64,000 nt of DNA from Chrysemys picta bellii (Eukaryota; Chordata; Testudines; Emydidae), in contig NC_088804.1 in NCBI RefSeq assembly GCF_011386835.1, forward strand, positions 39,047,549 through 39,111,548, read 5' to 3'. This document shows positions 36,221 through 47,292 of this stretch, in pieces. The notes beneath the pieces are model-generated. The model made no database searches and had not been told where the DNA came from. It worked only from the letters and a program-made list of their open reading frames with translations. How positions within the stretch are numbered: position 1 is the first letter of the stretch; every line of letters starts with the position of its first letter. Both the position numbers and the translations under genes were made by a program.

Positions 36221-36866
36221 TTCCACATGACTGGCGCCTTCTGCTCCCGACAGGCTGAGAAGAGAAAGGAGTTGCAGCTATTGAGGCTGGAGATGCCTTG
36301 GCACAGCTATACAGGGACCCAGGGCTGGAATGACAGGGGATGCTTCTGGGCAGAAGGGAAGTGCACCAGCGGAATAGTGTGTGGGTGCCAGGCTGGAAGA
36401 GCAGGGATGCAGCAGATCGGGATGGAGGGTCACTGGCAAAGATATGAGCGAGGAAGCATTTGCATGATGCTTTTCATCCATTCGCTTTTTTGGTCCCCCA
36501 CTTTCATGAGCACTGAATCACCCTTTGCTCCATAACAGTGAGGAGAAAAAACACGTGTTACAAATCCAATAGGCTCAAAGCCAGCCCACCACTCAGTGAC
36601 CATGTTGTCACAGACCCCAGCTGGTGACTGACCCCCAAGTCATTGTTGTAACAATTCAAGGAAGGCCAGACCCCAAACAACCTTGCCAATTGCACCTCCC
36701 ACCAGCTGTTTCCCTGCAGCAATCCAACAGGGGCTTCACATGAAATATAGCTGGGGTTTTAGAAGTTATGACGGCCAAACCCACCACTGATGCATAGTCC
36801 AGGGATGGCACTGATGGAGTTGCACGGGAGATGAATCTCACTCTTAGCGGCTAATGCCGCTGGCAG
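36221..36866. other. Unique sequence, nothing recognised
   Basis: No exon was recognised. The end borders the truncated retrotransposon. Confidence 0.4.
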
Positions 36867-36899
36867 TGATGCAAGGAGCACCAGGAGCTGGGAGTCCGA

Positions 36900-37721
36900 G
36901 TGCCACAGATCAGGTCGGACGACAACACCATCGTCACCCCGACGGCCAGGGGCTTGCTGGAGAGGACTCCGAAGGCCGCCGTCCGCTCGCTGTACATGGA
37001 AACCCTGAAGCGTAAACCGGACCAGGGTAAAGCCTTTGAGTTGACCAGCAAGTGGGATGCTAGCAACCACTTCCTCGCCGGGGGTGGCTTCACCCGTTTC
37101 GCCGACTGGTGGTTCATTCACCGTGCCCGGCTCAACTGCGTCCCGCTCAACGGAGCCGTCTGCCACGGGAACCGAGACAAGCATTGCAGGAAGTGCGGCT
37201 ACCCCAACGAGACCCTGCCCCACGTCCTGTGCAGCTGCAAACCCCACTCCAGAGCCTGGCAACTGCGCCACAACGCCATCCAGAACCGCCTGGTGAAAGC
37301 CATCGCGCCACGCCTAGGGGAGATCTCCGTGAACTGCACCATCGCCGGTACTGAGAGCCAGCTACGACCTGACGTGGTTGTCACCGACGAGGCCCAGAAA
37401 AAGATCATTCTCGTCGACGTCACGGTCTCCTTTGAGAACAGTACCCTGGCCTTTCGCGAAGCCCGAGCTCGTAAGCTGGAAAAGTACGCCCCCCTGGCTG
37501 ATACCCTGAGAGCGAAGGGCTACGAGGTGCAGATGGACGTCCTCATTATCGGAGCCCTGGGCGCCTGGGACCCCTGCAACGAGCGTGTGCTGCGGACCTG
37601 CGGGATCGGTCGACGCTACGCACGTCTCATGCGGCGCCTCATGGTCTCGGACGCCATCCGATGGTCCAGGGACATCTACATCGAGCACATCACCGGCCAC
37701 CGACAGTACCAGGAGGCGTGA
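36900..37721 (+). CDS. Zinc knuckle and restriction-like endonuclease domain (retrotransposon ORF, C-terminal part)
   Basis: This is the C-terminal 273 residues of a retrotransposon polyprotein, numbered here from position 36900; the open frame really begins a few codons upstream and has no true start. Residues 96-113 form a CCHC knuckle, C96-x2-C99-x8-H108-x4-C113. The catalytic core is RPD at 156-158, then 14 residues, then D173 in ILVDVTV, the spacing typical of the (K/R)PD-x(12-14)-(E/D) nuclease motif. K192 and K195 in RKLEKY follow. The GALGAWDP motif at 218-225 fits the conserved tail of this group. The known role is target-strand cleavage before target-primed reverse transcription. 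As a fragment without a reverse transcriptase it cannot move by itself. Confidence 0.85.
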   Translation: MPQIRSDDNTIVTPTARGLLERTPKAAVRSLYMETLKRKPDQGKAFELTSKWDASNHFLAGGGFTRFADWWFIHRARLNCVPLNGAVCHGNRDKHCRKCGYPNETLPHVLCSCKPHSRAWQLRHNAIQNRLVKAIAPRLGEISVNCTIAGTESQLRPDVVVTDEAQKKIILVDVTVSFENSTLAFREARARKLEKYAPLADTLRAKGYEVQMDVLIIGALGAWDPCNERVLRTCGIGRRYARLMRRLMVSDAIRWSRDIYIEHITGHRQYQEA

Positions 37722-38120
37722 GCCAGAGTGACATCGTTCTCCCACTACGAGAAAGAGACCAAGTGACCTTCTCCGTTGGATCATATGAACTGGAACCATA
37801 AACTCCCTGAACATTAAATCTCACCAAATGAGGGTCAATCCATCCTCATCATCATATCCACTCATTATTATCCACACCCGAACATAGCCACTTTATGAAC
37901 TTCATACCCTCATATCTCAATGTCTGTACTTTGACCCATCAACCTTTTCCCCCAATCGGGGATATTGCAGATTATGTATTCCTCATGCCACCTTATCTTA
38001 AACCAACCTTTGCATCCTCGATAATCTGTATGTTATTCCCTGATAACCAGAAACTTCTATGCTCAAACTTTGTTCACTATTTTTTTCTTTAACATCATCT
38101 TAATAACATTTTTAAATCTT
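37722..38120 (+). other. 3' UTR of the R2/NeSL-group retrotransposon
   Basis: About 400 bp follows the stop codon with a sharp fall in GC content. It contains CATCCTCATCATCATATCC-type and TAATAACATTTTT-type stretches and ends in T-rich sequence near 38120. The 3' limit is a judgement from composition. In this group the 3' UTR RNA is what the encoded protein recognises for integration. Confidence 0.5.
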
Positions 38121-38989
38121 TCCTCGTGAGCCAGCCAGCAAGGCATGCCTCAAAAATTGTCTTGGTCAGTGAAAAGAATTCCTCCTTCTCTGGAAAGGAT
38201 CCGACTTTATCTTCCCTCAAGTGGTTTTTATAAACTCCTTGTCTCATCTGCAATTAACACCCCTCTATTTGTCCAGTTGGACTCTGCATTCTTAAAATAC
38301 CTGGCTCGGTTTATCATTGCTGAAAGGATCCCCAGAGATACCTGGATGCACAGCTAGTTAAAGACTTCTTAACACTTAATTCCTGTAAGAGAAAGGACAC
38401 TCAGAGGAAGCCTTTCCAAACACTGCCTCTGGGCTAATATTCCCAGCCTGAGGTTCTCACTGCGTGCAGGCCTGATGGGTACAACAGATGGCGACAGCTT
38501 TGGCTCGTTCAGGATGGAGGAGAGAAAGACCAATCAAGCAGAGCAAGAAGGGGAAAGGAAAAGCAGATTTGCAGAATTCTGTAACCCAACGGTGCTTCAG
38601 CAGGCTCCAGCATGCAGTGGAGATTGAGAGACGGGCTGCAACTCCCTGCAGGTTCAGGGAATTCGTTATCTGTTTTCATTTCTCAAAAAGAAAAAGAAAA
38701 AAGTTGTTCCCAGATTCCAAGATGGGAAAAAAGAAATCAAGCCGAAGTCCTTTGATTGCCCAGAGATTAGAGAAAGAGAGGTCCACACAGATCCTTCCAT
38801 GCATGCGTTACTGGCTGCTTTGCATTCAGCCCACAATTAAACAGCTGTATTTGCTTTAATGTACAATTTAGAGAGTTTGTTTAAACACATATTTTTCCAA
38901 AGGGTCATGGGCATTTGGATTAATATGGTCACAGTTTCAGGGTAACTGCACCTGCATCCCCCCCACTCCATGGTCCATTCCAGAAGGGC
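38121..38989. other. AT-rich unique sequence, nothing recognised
   Basis: No exon or repeat family was recognised. Confidence 0.4.
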
Positions 38990-38997
38990 CCAGTCAG

Positions 38998-39583
38998 TAG
39001 GGTTACCATACGTCCAGATTTTCCCGCACATGTCCGGCTTTTTGGTCCTCAAATCTCCATCCGGGGGGAATTGCCAAAAAGCCGAACATGTCCGGGAAAA
39101 TGCTTTGCCGGCATCCCTGTCCCCTGCTTACCTTAGAGCGGCTCCGGCGGCGGCTGCTGCTGCTGCTTCCCCCAGACATCTCAGCTCTGTGCAGGTGAAG
39201 AGCCGAGCTGCCCAAGCGCTACCGGCTTCACGGTTTGCCGGGCAGCCCCCAGACCTCCAGACCCTGTGCCCCCGGCCAGGCGCTTCCCCTCCCGGGCTCC
39301 GGCTGCGCTGGGGAAGCGGCTGGCCGGGGGCACAGGGTCTGGAGGTCTGGAGGCTGCCCGGCAAACCGTGAAGCCGGTAGCGCTCGGGCAGCTGTTTCGC
39401 GTGGCTGGGAGGGAGGAGGAGGGGGAATGCAGGGCGCTCAGGGGAGGGGATGGAGTTGGGGGGAGGACTTTGGGGAAGGGGTTGGAATGGGGGCGGAGTT
39501 GGGGCGGGGAAGGGTGGGGCCGGGGCGGGGCCAGGGCCCCGTGGAGTGTCCTCTTTTTTAAATGTTTTAATATGGTAACCCTA
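38998..39583 (+). mobile_element. hAT non-autonomous element with 83-bp foldback
   Basis: The 586-bp element has ends TAGGGTTACCATA and TATGGTAACCCTA, a perfect 13-bp inverted repeat. It is flanked by the exact 8-bp duplication CCAGTCAG (38990-38997 and 39584-39591). Inside, about 39207-39289 pairs with about 39310-39392 as a nearly perfect hairpin. A (GGC/GCT)-rich tract at 39137-39170 and a G-rich arm (39400-39540) follow. No transposase was seen. Confidence 0.95.
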
Positions 39584-39591
39584 CCAGTCAG

Positions 39592-41283
39592 GTCTCCAGC
39601 CATCACCTATTTCACGGCAGGGACCTTGTCCCACTCCCTTCTGAATGGGGGGTAGAAGGCTGCACAGGTCCAGGCCTTAGCAGCAAGCCCCTCTGCCTAA
39701 CAGTGCTTGGTTTTCTCTCCGAGGGCTAGGAACCGTGTATTGCCAGCAGTTGCAAGTTACCACATAGCTTCTTCTAAGCAAGCACCTTTACTGTTAAGGT
39801 AACAGCATCACCGAGAAAATGTATAACAATAAATAGATTTAAACACACTAAACATAACAGGTGTCACCCATCAGTCTTACGCCACCCTACCAGGCCAAAG
39901 TCTTTCCAACCCTTCTTCAAGAGTTGGGGTCCCCATTGGACAGAAGGCCTTGTCCGTTCACTGGATCAGAAGGAAGACTCTGTGTCAGTTCAAGCTCATC
40001 CTTTTAGACAAACGGTCTTTTCTTTCTCTCCCTGTCTCTGGAAAACTCAGTTTGAACCAGTATATGCAAACCTCTCCAGGGGGTGATACCTCTCGAGGGA
40101 TGTATCATCTCAGTGATTCACCTGAATCACTGTTTTTAGTTCCTGGAGAAGCTGTGGTAACCCTGCCCCATGGAGTAGAACACAGTCATACACAAACCAT
40201 TCATAGATTCAATACAATATGGTCCCCAAAGACATTGCATATGATTGCAATATCGATCATCAATATTTGTTTAAAATATTTGGCAATACTTTTTTGCTCA
40301 GTGAAGGGGATAAGAAAAAAAGGCAACAGAACTTTTTTTTGGCGGGGGCGGGGAATTGAATTTAGAACAAAAATTCATTCGGAAGTAGGATATGTAAAAA
40401 TAAGTCAGTTTAAAAAAAAAAAACAATGGTGTGTAAACACAGATGCACCATTTGCATGTGCAACTGCCCCAAATGCACATGCAAAGAGGGCAGCTGTGCC
40501 CATGTGGGTGTATTTAGCAGTTGTGCACATGAATGGGCCATCTGCAAGGACTGAACTTGACCTCTCTTCATCTAAAAGCCTCTCTCTACTCCCTGAGCAA
40601 AAGGACAAGCTACAAGGAGACTCAAAACTATTATGTGGTTCAGTCATTAGCGGGGAAGATGATTTACATCTCTAGGGAGAGAAAATCCAGCTGTTTTCCT
40701 CCATGTGCGTTATCCCATGCTCCACTTCTCCCCCTCGTACACACAGATCCATATGGATGGAGGACACGCCTGGCCTCTCAGTGCATTTACATTAAAAAAA
40801 TATAACTCCAGCGAGATTACAGCAGGCCACCTGCAGCCAGCATTGGCAATGCACAAACCCTCCGCTCCTGGAGCTAGTACAGTCAACAGCCACAAGGCTA
40901 TGATGGCACATGTTCCTCTCTCTACCATCCCCAAGATAGCCGCAGACAAGACATCTCTCAGACCCACCTCAGGGAAATGCTGGGCCTTCCACCATGGCCA
41001 GTAAACTAGCTCACAAAGAGAACCAGCACCCCAGCCAGGGGAAGGCCCTGCCTTCAGAGTTTGAAGCTGGGGACCAATAATAGGAGCACCTCAATGGATC
41101 ACAACTGCCAGGTTGGTGCATAAGGCCTCTCCTTGGACCAACCAAGAATGGCTAGAATGAGCCAGTCTTAATGCCTTCAGAGCAGGGCACCCAGCTAACA
41201 GCCGCCACTCTCCGGCCTCCCAGCGCTGAAAGCAGGGAGGAGTAAGGGTAGCAATGCTGGTCTCCCCCATGAAGTCTGTATAG
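39592..41283. other. Mostly unique AT-rich sequence
   Basis: No exon was found. 40440-40560 has CATTTGCATGTGCAACTGCC and AATGCACATGCAAAGAGGG in inverse arrangement, like an old repeat seen near 14880 and 62810. Confidence 0.4.
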
Positions 41284-41454
41284 CAGGGATCGGCCCGCAC
41301 CGCTTCCCGCAGCCTCCATTGGCCTGGGACGGCGAACCATGGCCAGTGGGAGCTGCGATCTGCCAAACCTGCGGATGCGGCAAGTAAACAAACCGGCTTG
41401 GCCCACCAGGGCGCTTACCCTGGCGGGCCGCGGGCCAAAGGTTGCTGATCCCTG
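41284..41454 (+). mobile_element. hAT-type MITE, short form
   Basis: The 171-bp element has ends CAGGGATCGGC and GCTGATCCCTG and an exact 8-bp duplication CTGTATAG (41276-41283 and 41455-41462). Its interior GGCCAGTGGGAGCTGCGATC and GTAAACAAACCGGC parallels the right half of the element at 29811-30143. Confidence 0.94.
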
Positions 41455-41462
41455 CTGTATAG

Positions 41463-43030
41463 TATAAGGTAAAAGCATAAAAGATCAAATTTCATGGGGG
41501 AGGGGAGGGCAAATTTCATGGTCTGTGACGCGTTTTGCATGGCCGTGAATTTGGTAGGGCACTACCCATGAGCCAGTTTAGCCTCATCACCTCTACTTTG
41601 ATTAGTAATCTGCTGAGCATAACAAACAAAATTGTGCATAATGTAATATAACAAATAAGAGAAATGTCCGGCACTTGCATTGCCTTCTCCTCCTCATGGT
41701 GAAATCGCAAAGCAGGTGGTACAGCCAATAGAGAGTCAGCAGTCCGGCACATTACAGCGTATCCCATGGCATCTAGGCTGGCTACCAGCTTTTATAACAG
41801 GTTACGCTGATGCCCCCTGTATCTGATCCATGTTCATATGTCTCCCTGGCCTTTTTCCTCATTTAAACTTCCACAGCCTTCCGTATCTTTGTGGGTACAC
41901 ACTGTTAATTGGTTACTTACTGATTTCTCGCACTGTCATTAGCATTTATGTCAACTAGTCGCCACGGTATTTCTGAGGTTAATACATGTAAGTTTCACTT
42001 GTACATATTCTCTAAACTTATCCTAAAATATCGTAATTTGGCATGACCTTCCCTGGTTACTTGAAGCTGAAGCATCAGTTAAACACAACTTACCCTGCCA
42101 CTCTCTGCATTGTTGTTGCCATATTCTTCTTATGTCAAGCCTGAGGCCTGTTATTTGCATTGCAGCGTTAATCAATACTTATCTCACCTCTATTTTGATA
42201 TGACAGGCTACAAGAGTGTCCCTAATGCTGTCATTAGAGTGGGTGGGTAGCAAAAGCTAAGAGCCACGGCTGCTCAGCCAGTGAAGTCAGGGTTAAAGCT
42301 GCAATCAGTCCCCCCCAGTTATTGGGTGAGCACATGCTAGTGGTTTAATATTAACTGAAGCGGGACGGCAGGATTTCAGCCCAACTGTCTTGCTGCTCAG
42401 CAGGAACTGTTAGTTCTCACTCAGAACTCCTGCTCCCCGGAGAGCAGGCACAGCGGACAGAACAAAACCTGACCCCAAATCCTGCACGTCCTACCTCTAC
42501 AGCGTCTGCCACAAGACGTGGAACAAACACAACCCAACCACCGTTGGGCAGAGGGGAACAATTCTAAATAATCCACTGTGCTGTCCAGATAATCAAGCAC
42601 ACAGTTGTGTGTGTGTGTGTGTACCTGCTCGCCCTACACGCATGCTATTGCACGGGGAAGTGTGATTCTGCTTATAACAGGTGGCCAACCAAGTAGGCAG
42701 ATAGTCAATACCTAATTTGTGGTTTCGCCTTTTAGCAATTTCCCATTCATTTCAGGAAATGGATTGGATTCCCATATCTGCGAGAAGATCGAACAGTCTT
42801 CTGCATCTGCAGATTCCCGCCTTGGCCTCCCCATCAATCGGGGTAACAATACAGATGCTTGCTAGAAGCAGAAAGGCTGTGGTGCAGATTCCTCTCCCAG
42901 GCAAGTCAATGACAATCATGGGACGTCAATCCAGATGCAAAAATGTCAGGCTAACGACCATCGTAGTTATAACCTTTGAGCCAGCTTGGGTGCCTATTTT
43001 TTTAGGCAAATACAACGTCAATCTGCTGGA
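41463..43030. other. Unique AT-rich sequence with a short GT run
   Basis: A GT microsatellite lies at 42607-42622. Nothing else was recognised. Confidence 0.4.
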
Positions 43031-43039
43031 TGGCTCAGG

Positions 43040-43150
43040 AAATCAGTCATGGGCCGTGGAGTGATTCACCTCGAGGTCATTGGTTCAAATCCAGCCGTGG
43101 TCAGAGACAACCCAAGGTTGCTACCATCTGGCAGCCTTAATAGTAAACAG
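43040..43150 (+). repeat. tRNA-derived SINE
   Basis: B box GGTTCAAATCC at 43082-43092, followed by AGCCGTGGTCAG, as in the SINE at 57890. GTTGCTACCATCTGGCAGCC belongs to the body. Confidence 0.6.
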
Positions 43151-44185
43151 TGTCTGCCTCACAAAGACACCAGGCCAAATGCAGAACTCCTCCTCAATCT
43201 ATTGCTGTCAGCTGCCCCATGTCCTCATTTCCATCTCCTGTCTCTCACTTTGTCCCCCCCAATACCGATGCTGGTTTTATCTCCACGACAGCCTTAAAAT
43301 GCAACTGTTCCCACCACAAATCCTCATCCAGGCTTTGGCCATCTCGCTCCGACTGCAGCAGCCCGTTCTCCGCAACACTCAGCCCCTCTCCCGCCAAGAC
43401 TGCTGCAAAAACTGTCAGCCCCTTCTGACGCCCCCTTGCTGGCCCCAGACCGCCTCCCAGATCAAAGTCAAGCTCCCTGGTTTCATCTGCAAGCCCCTTA
43501 GTGCCTTCCTACTAAAGCTGGGTGGAAAAATTCCATCAAAACAGTTTTCTGTCGGAAATGCCATTTCAACAAACCCAATATTTTTCAGGAAATTGTGTCG
43601 CTTTCGATGATATTTCATTTGGAAAATGAGTGGAAAAAAATGTCATCGCATCCCAATGCAGCATGTTTAAGAATGAAAACTCTGAGGGCGGGAGGGGTTT
43701 GTTTTGAAAAGATTTTTCATTTCAAAATTTACTCGATAACATTTTAAAGAATAATAAAGGGTTGAAGTCAAACCAAAAGGTTTCAACTGTCCAGAAATGG
43801 GATTTGTTCTTGGACTCTGAGTCGGGATATTTTTTTTAATTTAAACTTTTCACAGGATGGAAGATCCATTTGCTGACCTATTCTGCTTCCTACTCTCCAC
43901 TTGCGTGTCCTTTTGGTGTCTGCAGCTCCCAACTGGCTCAGCCCAAGCCGCTCACCCCCTTTGGCTGTGTCTACACTGACTGGTGGTGACACACGGCCTG
44001 TGCTAACAGAGTAACACGAGCAAGGCACGCTCAGCCAGCACCCTGTCTGCCTGACATCTCCCACCCTTCATACCATTCACGCCACTGCTCCTTGGGGAGT
44101 GATGTGTGACGCACAGAGCATGGTATGGCTCGGGGCTGCACCACAGATAGAGATTTATGAGGCTACTTTTGGCTTGGATCAGCAG
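43151..44185. other. Unique sequence with a short GTCTACACT fragment
   Basis: GGCTGTGTCTACACTGACTG near 43966 recalls the MITE-like family. Nothing else was recognised. Confidence 0.4.
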
Positions 44186-44189
44186 CTCG

Positions 44190-44285
44190 GATTTTTTTAG
44201 CTCGGGCAATAGCAGCTCATGGTTTTAGATCCTAAAGGTCCCAGGTTCAATCCCTGTAAAAGGTACAGCCAAGGTCATTGTTAGA
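44190..44285 (+). repeat. tRNA-derived SINE fragment
   Basis: AGCTCGGGCAATAGCAGCTC is A-box-like and GGTTCAATCC at 44244-44253 is a B box. The rest is diverged. Confidence 0.55.
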
Positions 44286-44439
44286 TATGGATCCCGTTTT
44301 TGCATCCTCCTCCTTCTGCACCCTCAACTCAGCCTTCTGTTTCTCCTGCTGCCCCCTATGCCAGGAACCCTTTTCCTGGCCCTGTCAGCTACATACTGAG
44401 TATGGAAGTATGACAGACACACCCAGAGGCTCCAGCTGA

Positions 44440-44620
44440 GCCTGGGTACGCTGCACAGACACAGTAAGGACAGACCCTGCCCCAGAAGAGGTTGCATTCT
44501 AAATTGGCAAAGGTGGGAGGGGAAGCCGCGACACAGAGAAGGGACTTGCCCAAGGCTGTACAGTGGGTCAGTAGCAGAGCTGGCAGCCAGAGATTTGCCT
44601 TCACCTCCCTCCCTCTCCCG
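44440..44620 (-). repeat. MIR-like SINE, minus strand
   Basis: GACTTGCCCAAGGCTGTACA and GTCAGTAGCAGAGCTGGCAG follow MIR order. Confidence 0.7.
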
Positions 44621-44814
44621 CCGGTGTTCTCCTCCTGTGGCTCTTGCCTTCACTCAGTTGAAAGGGCCTGGTTTTGCTCTCAGTTATACCAGTATATTCC
44701 CCCCGAAATCCATGGAGCTGCAGAGACAGAACTGAGAGCAGAACCTCTCCCTGTGCTCTCTGGCACAAGGAATCATCATCTCTAGTCGTTTCGCGAAGTT
44801 CCATGCACATCTTT

Positions 44815-44925
44815 GATGCTTCTGGGGAAACTGAGGCAGGAGACAGCTCAGTGACTTGCCCAGCCCCACAAAGCAAGTCAGTGGCAAAGCCAGCATCCTG
44901 AATCCTTCCCAGCGCTGCTTTAACT
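44815..44925 (-). repeat. MIR-like SINE, minus strand
   Basis: GGGGAAACTGAGGCAGG and GTGACTTGCCCAGCCCCAC, with AGTCAGTGGCAAAGCCAGC, follow MIR order. Confidence 0.75.
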
Positions 44926-45429
44926 ACAAAACCAGCCTTCTGTTTTCCCTACTTGCCCTCGTAGAGGGAGCACCCATTGCAACCACCTGCAGGGGTTATG
45001 CACCTGGGATGCAGAGAATGCACCTGAAGAGCTGATTGGGAGGTAGCAAAGGGGATGAAAGAGGAGATTCTCTCCCTGGCTCGGTACCATCTGGCATTTG
45101 CCATCAAGAGCTAGTGCAAGAGTCATAACAACCGATCCCTCCTTCGTTCCCATTCTGTGCAAACAGTCCACAGGAAATACCCGATTGTCACCCACCAGCA
45201 GGATAAATATTTGAGGAAGGAACACACTGTTTTGGGGTCAAACAAGCTGCCGAGCATGTGAAGGGAACATGTTTATAACACACCCTGGGGAATGGCTGAC
45301 TGGATACAAAGTTCTCTGTTGCCCTCTACTGGCCCAGGGGCAGGGACACCGCAGCGAGACCTGTTTGAAAGGCAGGGAAAGCTGTGCGACACAATTATTC
45401 CTAGAGCACAGGACACCGAGTGGGAGAGA

Positions 45430-45610
45430 ATCGCTGCTCCCAAGAGCTTAACTCCTCAATAGACAAGACAGGCAAAGGGTGGGAGGGGAAACTGAGGCAC
45501 AGAGCGAGGCAGTGACTTGCCTATGGCCACACATCAAGGGTAGCACAGCTGGGACTAAACCCAGGTTCCCAACCCAGGTGCACTACCCACTGGGCCGAGC
45601 TGGGCCTCCT
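45430..45610 (-). repeat. MIR-like SINE, minus strand
   Basis: GGGGAAACTGAGGCACAGAG, AGTGACTTGCCTATGGCCAC and GGGACTAAACCCAGGTTCCC follow MIR order. Confidence 0.85.
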
Positions 45611-47010
45611 ACACATGGCCAGCAAAAAGGAAAAATCACTGAGCATTGCAGGAAGAGGGTTGCCAAGGCAGGCCAGCAGCAAAGAGCAGATCATGCCACC
45701 AGACTAGTATTCAAAGGGTCTCAGGATCGGATGCCACGCCCCTGGCTGCACTGGGGACCTGCCTGGTGAAAGGCATCAGCCATAAGACTGGAGGGGCAGA
45801 GGGAAGAACTAGCGCTCGTCTCCCATACGCCATGGAGATGAGCAGGTTGTCAAACAGAGCTCGGCCCCCACGCAGCAGCGTTATGGCCTTTAAAACCCGC
45901 TGCCTCTGTTTAAGCAACTGCCTCTGGCTGCAGCAACGCGGGTGGCGGAGAGCCCTGCACTGAGCCATGTCTGAACGGCTGTCTCCTCACCAGGGGGCAG
46001 CTCTGCACTTTGGTTAGATTTGCTCCCTGCCCCCCCCAAAGGAAAAGCATCAGGGGGCCCCCCACTGAATACGCCTGTGCGCAGCAAGGCTAGACTAACC
46101 TCAGGCAACTGCAGTGTGTGTTATAAAACCAGGCTTGTCAGCTAAGCTCCTTCATGATCCCCTGGACACACCATCTCCCTGCCCAGCTTTCTTCTTGCCC
46201 ATTTCAAAGCCAATGCAGCCGGATGTATGGAGAAATAGTCCAGCTTGGCTGAGCAACAGATCTCAGCTGTGTGGTAGATCCCCCAGACTCAGGAATCCAC
46301 CCATCCAGCTGTGCAGTAGATCTCCATCCCAGTAGGAAACCTTCTCGAACCTTTGATCTTTCCAGGGGGCCCAATACTTCCAGAACTACATAAACAAATC
46401 AATGCTGGGTACTTGGAAGCCAAGAATCGGAAGGCAAAGTCCAGTGCCTGCTAAATAGAAACCTATAGTTGGAGTCAAAGCACTGTGGGGTTATAACCTT
46501 AAAAGACGGCCAGACCCACTGGTGTAGAGCCAGCCACGTGCATTACCTGACCTTGCTGCCCGCCACGTATAAGCCCTTTGCTGTACACCACCCTTTGTGC
46601 ACTCAGGCGTATCTGAGTGCCAGTCAGGGACAGCTGCATTCCGCTGGCAAGGACCCAAAGCCGGGAGGAGGGGGGCCGTGCTGGGGGACAGGCCCTGCAT
46701 GTTCAGGTAGCTCCAACCCCTGCCAGCTGCCGGTGAAGCGGCGTATGTGCCTTTGCCAGGGACTCATCTGGCTTTGCAAACTGTTCCAACAAGAACGCAA
46801 CTACAGAGCTAAAAAAAAAAAAAAGTCTCTCCATGGCTGCACATTGCTTACACCTGCTGCAACCACAGATGGATTGTCTCCCTTAAAACTATCCCCTCCC
46901 TCAAATAAACATCAGTACTGATGGGGAGAAATAATCCCCAAAGGGGCACGATCCTTCACCAAGGACATCATCTCTTAGTGCCCAACCAACATCATGGCCC
47001 CATCACACAG
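45611..47010. other. Unique sequence, nothing recognised
   Basis: CAGCTGTGTGGTAGATC and CAGCTGTGCAGTAGATC recur at about 46264 and 46306. No exon was recognised. Confidence 0.4.
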
Positions 47011-47014
47011 GGCA

Positions 47015-47225
47015 CTGCACAGATACACAGTGAGAGACGGTTCCTGCTGTCTAGTAGCCAAGACAGCCAGAGAGGACCGTCATCTCCATTTGATGGGGGA
47101 AGGGGGGGTGCTGTGGCACTGAGCAGTCATGCCCAAGGTCATCCAGAGAGTCTGTGGCAGAGCTGGGGGTTGACTACAGGTCTCCTGAGCCTCTCACATA
47201 GCCTCTTCCCTTCCTCTCTGTGCGA
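47015..47225 (-). repeat. MIR-like SINE, minus strand
   Basis: CCCAAGGTCATCCAGAGAGT, CTGTGGCAGAGCTGGGGGTT and ACAGGTCTCCTGAGCCTC follow MIR order. Confidence 0.7.
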
Positions 47226-47245
47226 AAGACAGCATGGAGTCCTCT

Positions 47246-47292
47246 GACCCCAAGGGGCCACAGAGGGGCCACAGGACCCCAAGGGGCCACAG
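47246..47292. repeat. Short GC-rich tandem repeat
   Basis: GACCCCAAGGGGCCACAG occurs twice exactly, with the partial unit AGGGGCCACAG between. Confidence 0.85.

Larger units (their letters stand above)
36867..38120 (+). mobile_element. 3' fragment of R2/NeSL-group non-LTR retrotransposon
   Basis: A 5'-truncated LINE copy. Coding sequence opens after a stop at 36867-36869 and stays open to the TGA at 37719-37721, followed by about 400 bp of AT-richer 3' UTR to about 38120. The protein ends with a zinc knuckle and a restriction-like endonuclease domain rather than the APE endonuclease of CR1 or RTE, which places it in the R2/NeSL/Utopia group. The reverse transcriptase is absent. The coding part is very CpG-rich and has no internal stop, unlike every other LINE here, so the insertion should be young. 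Utopia, a U2-snRNA-targeted lineage, is a plausible family in turtles, but I cannot distinguish it from R2 or other NeSL members by eye. No target-site duplication is evident. Confidence 0.85.

Noticed and set aside
36759..37271. Minus-strand 170-codon frame
   Set aside because: It is a shadow of the retrotransposon coding strand, which has the zinc knuckle and nuclease motifs.
39950..40675. 241-codon plus-strand open frame
   Set aside because: It has no domain and AT-rich low-complexity segments, and it overlaps an old repeat.
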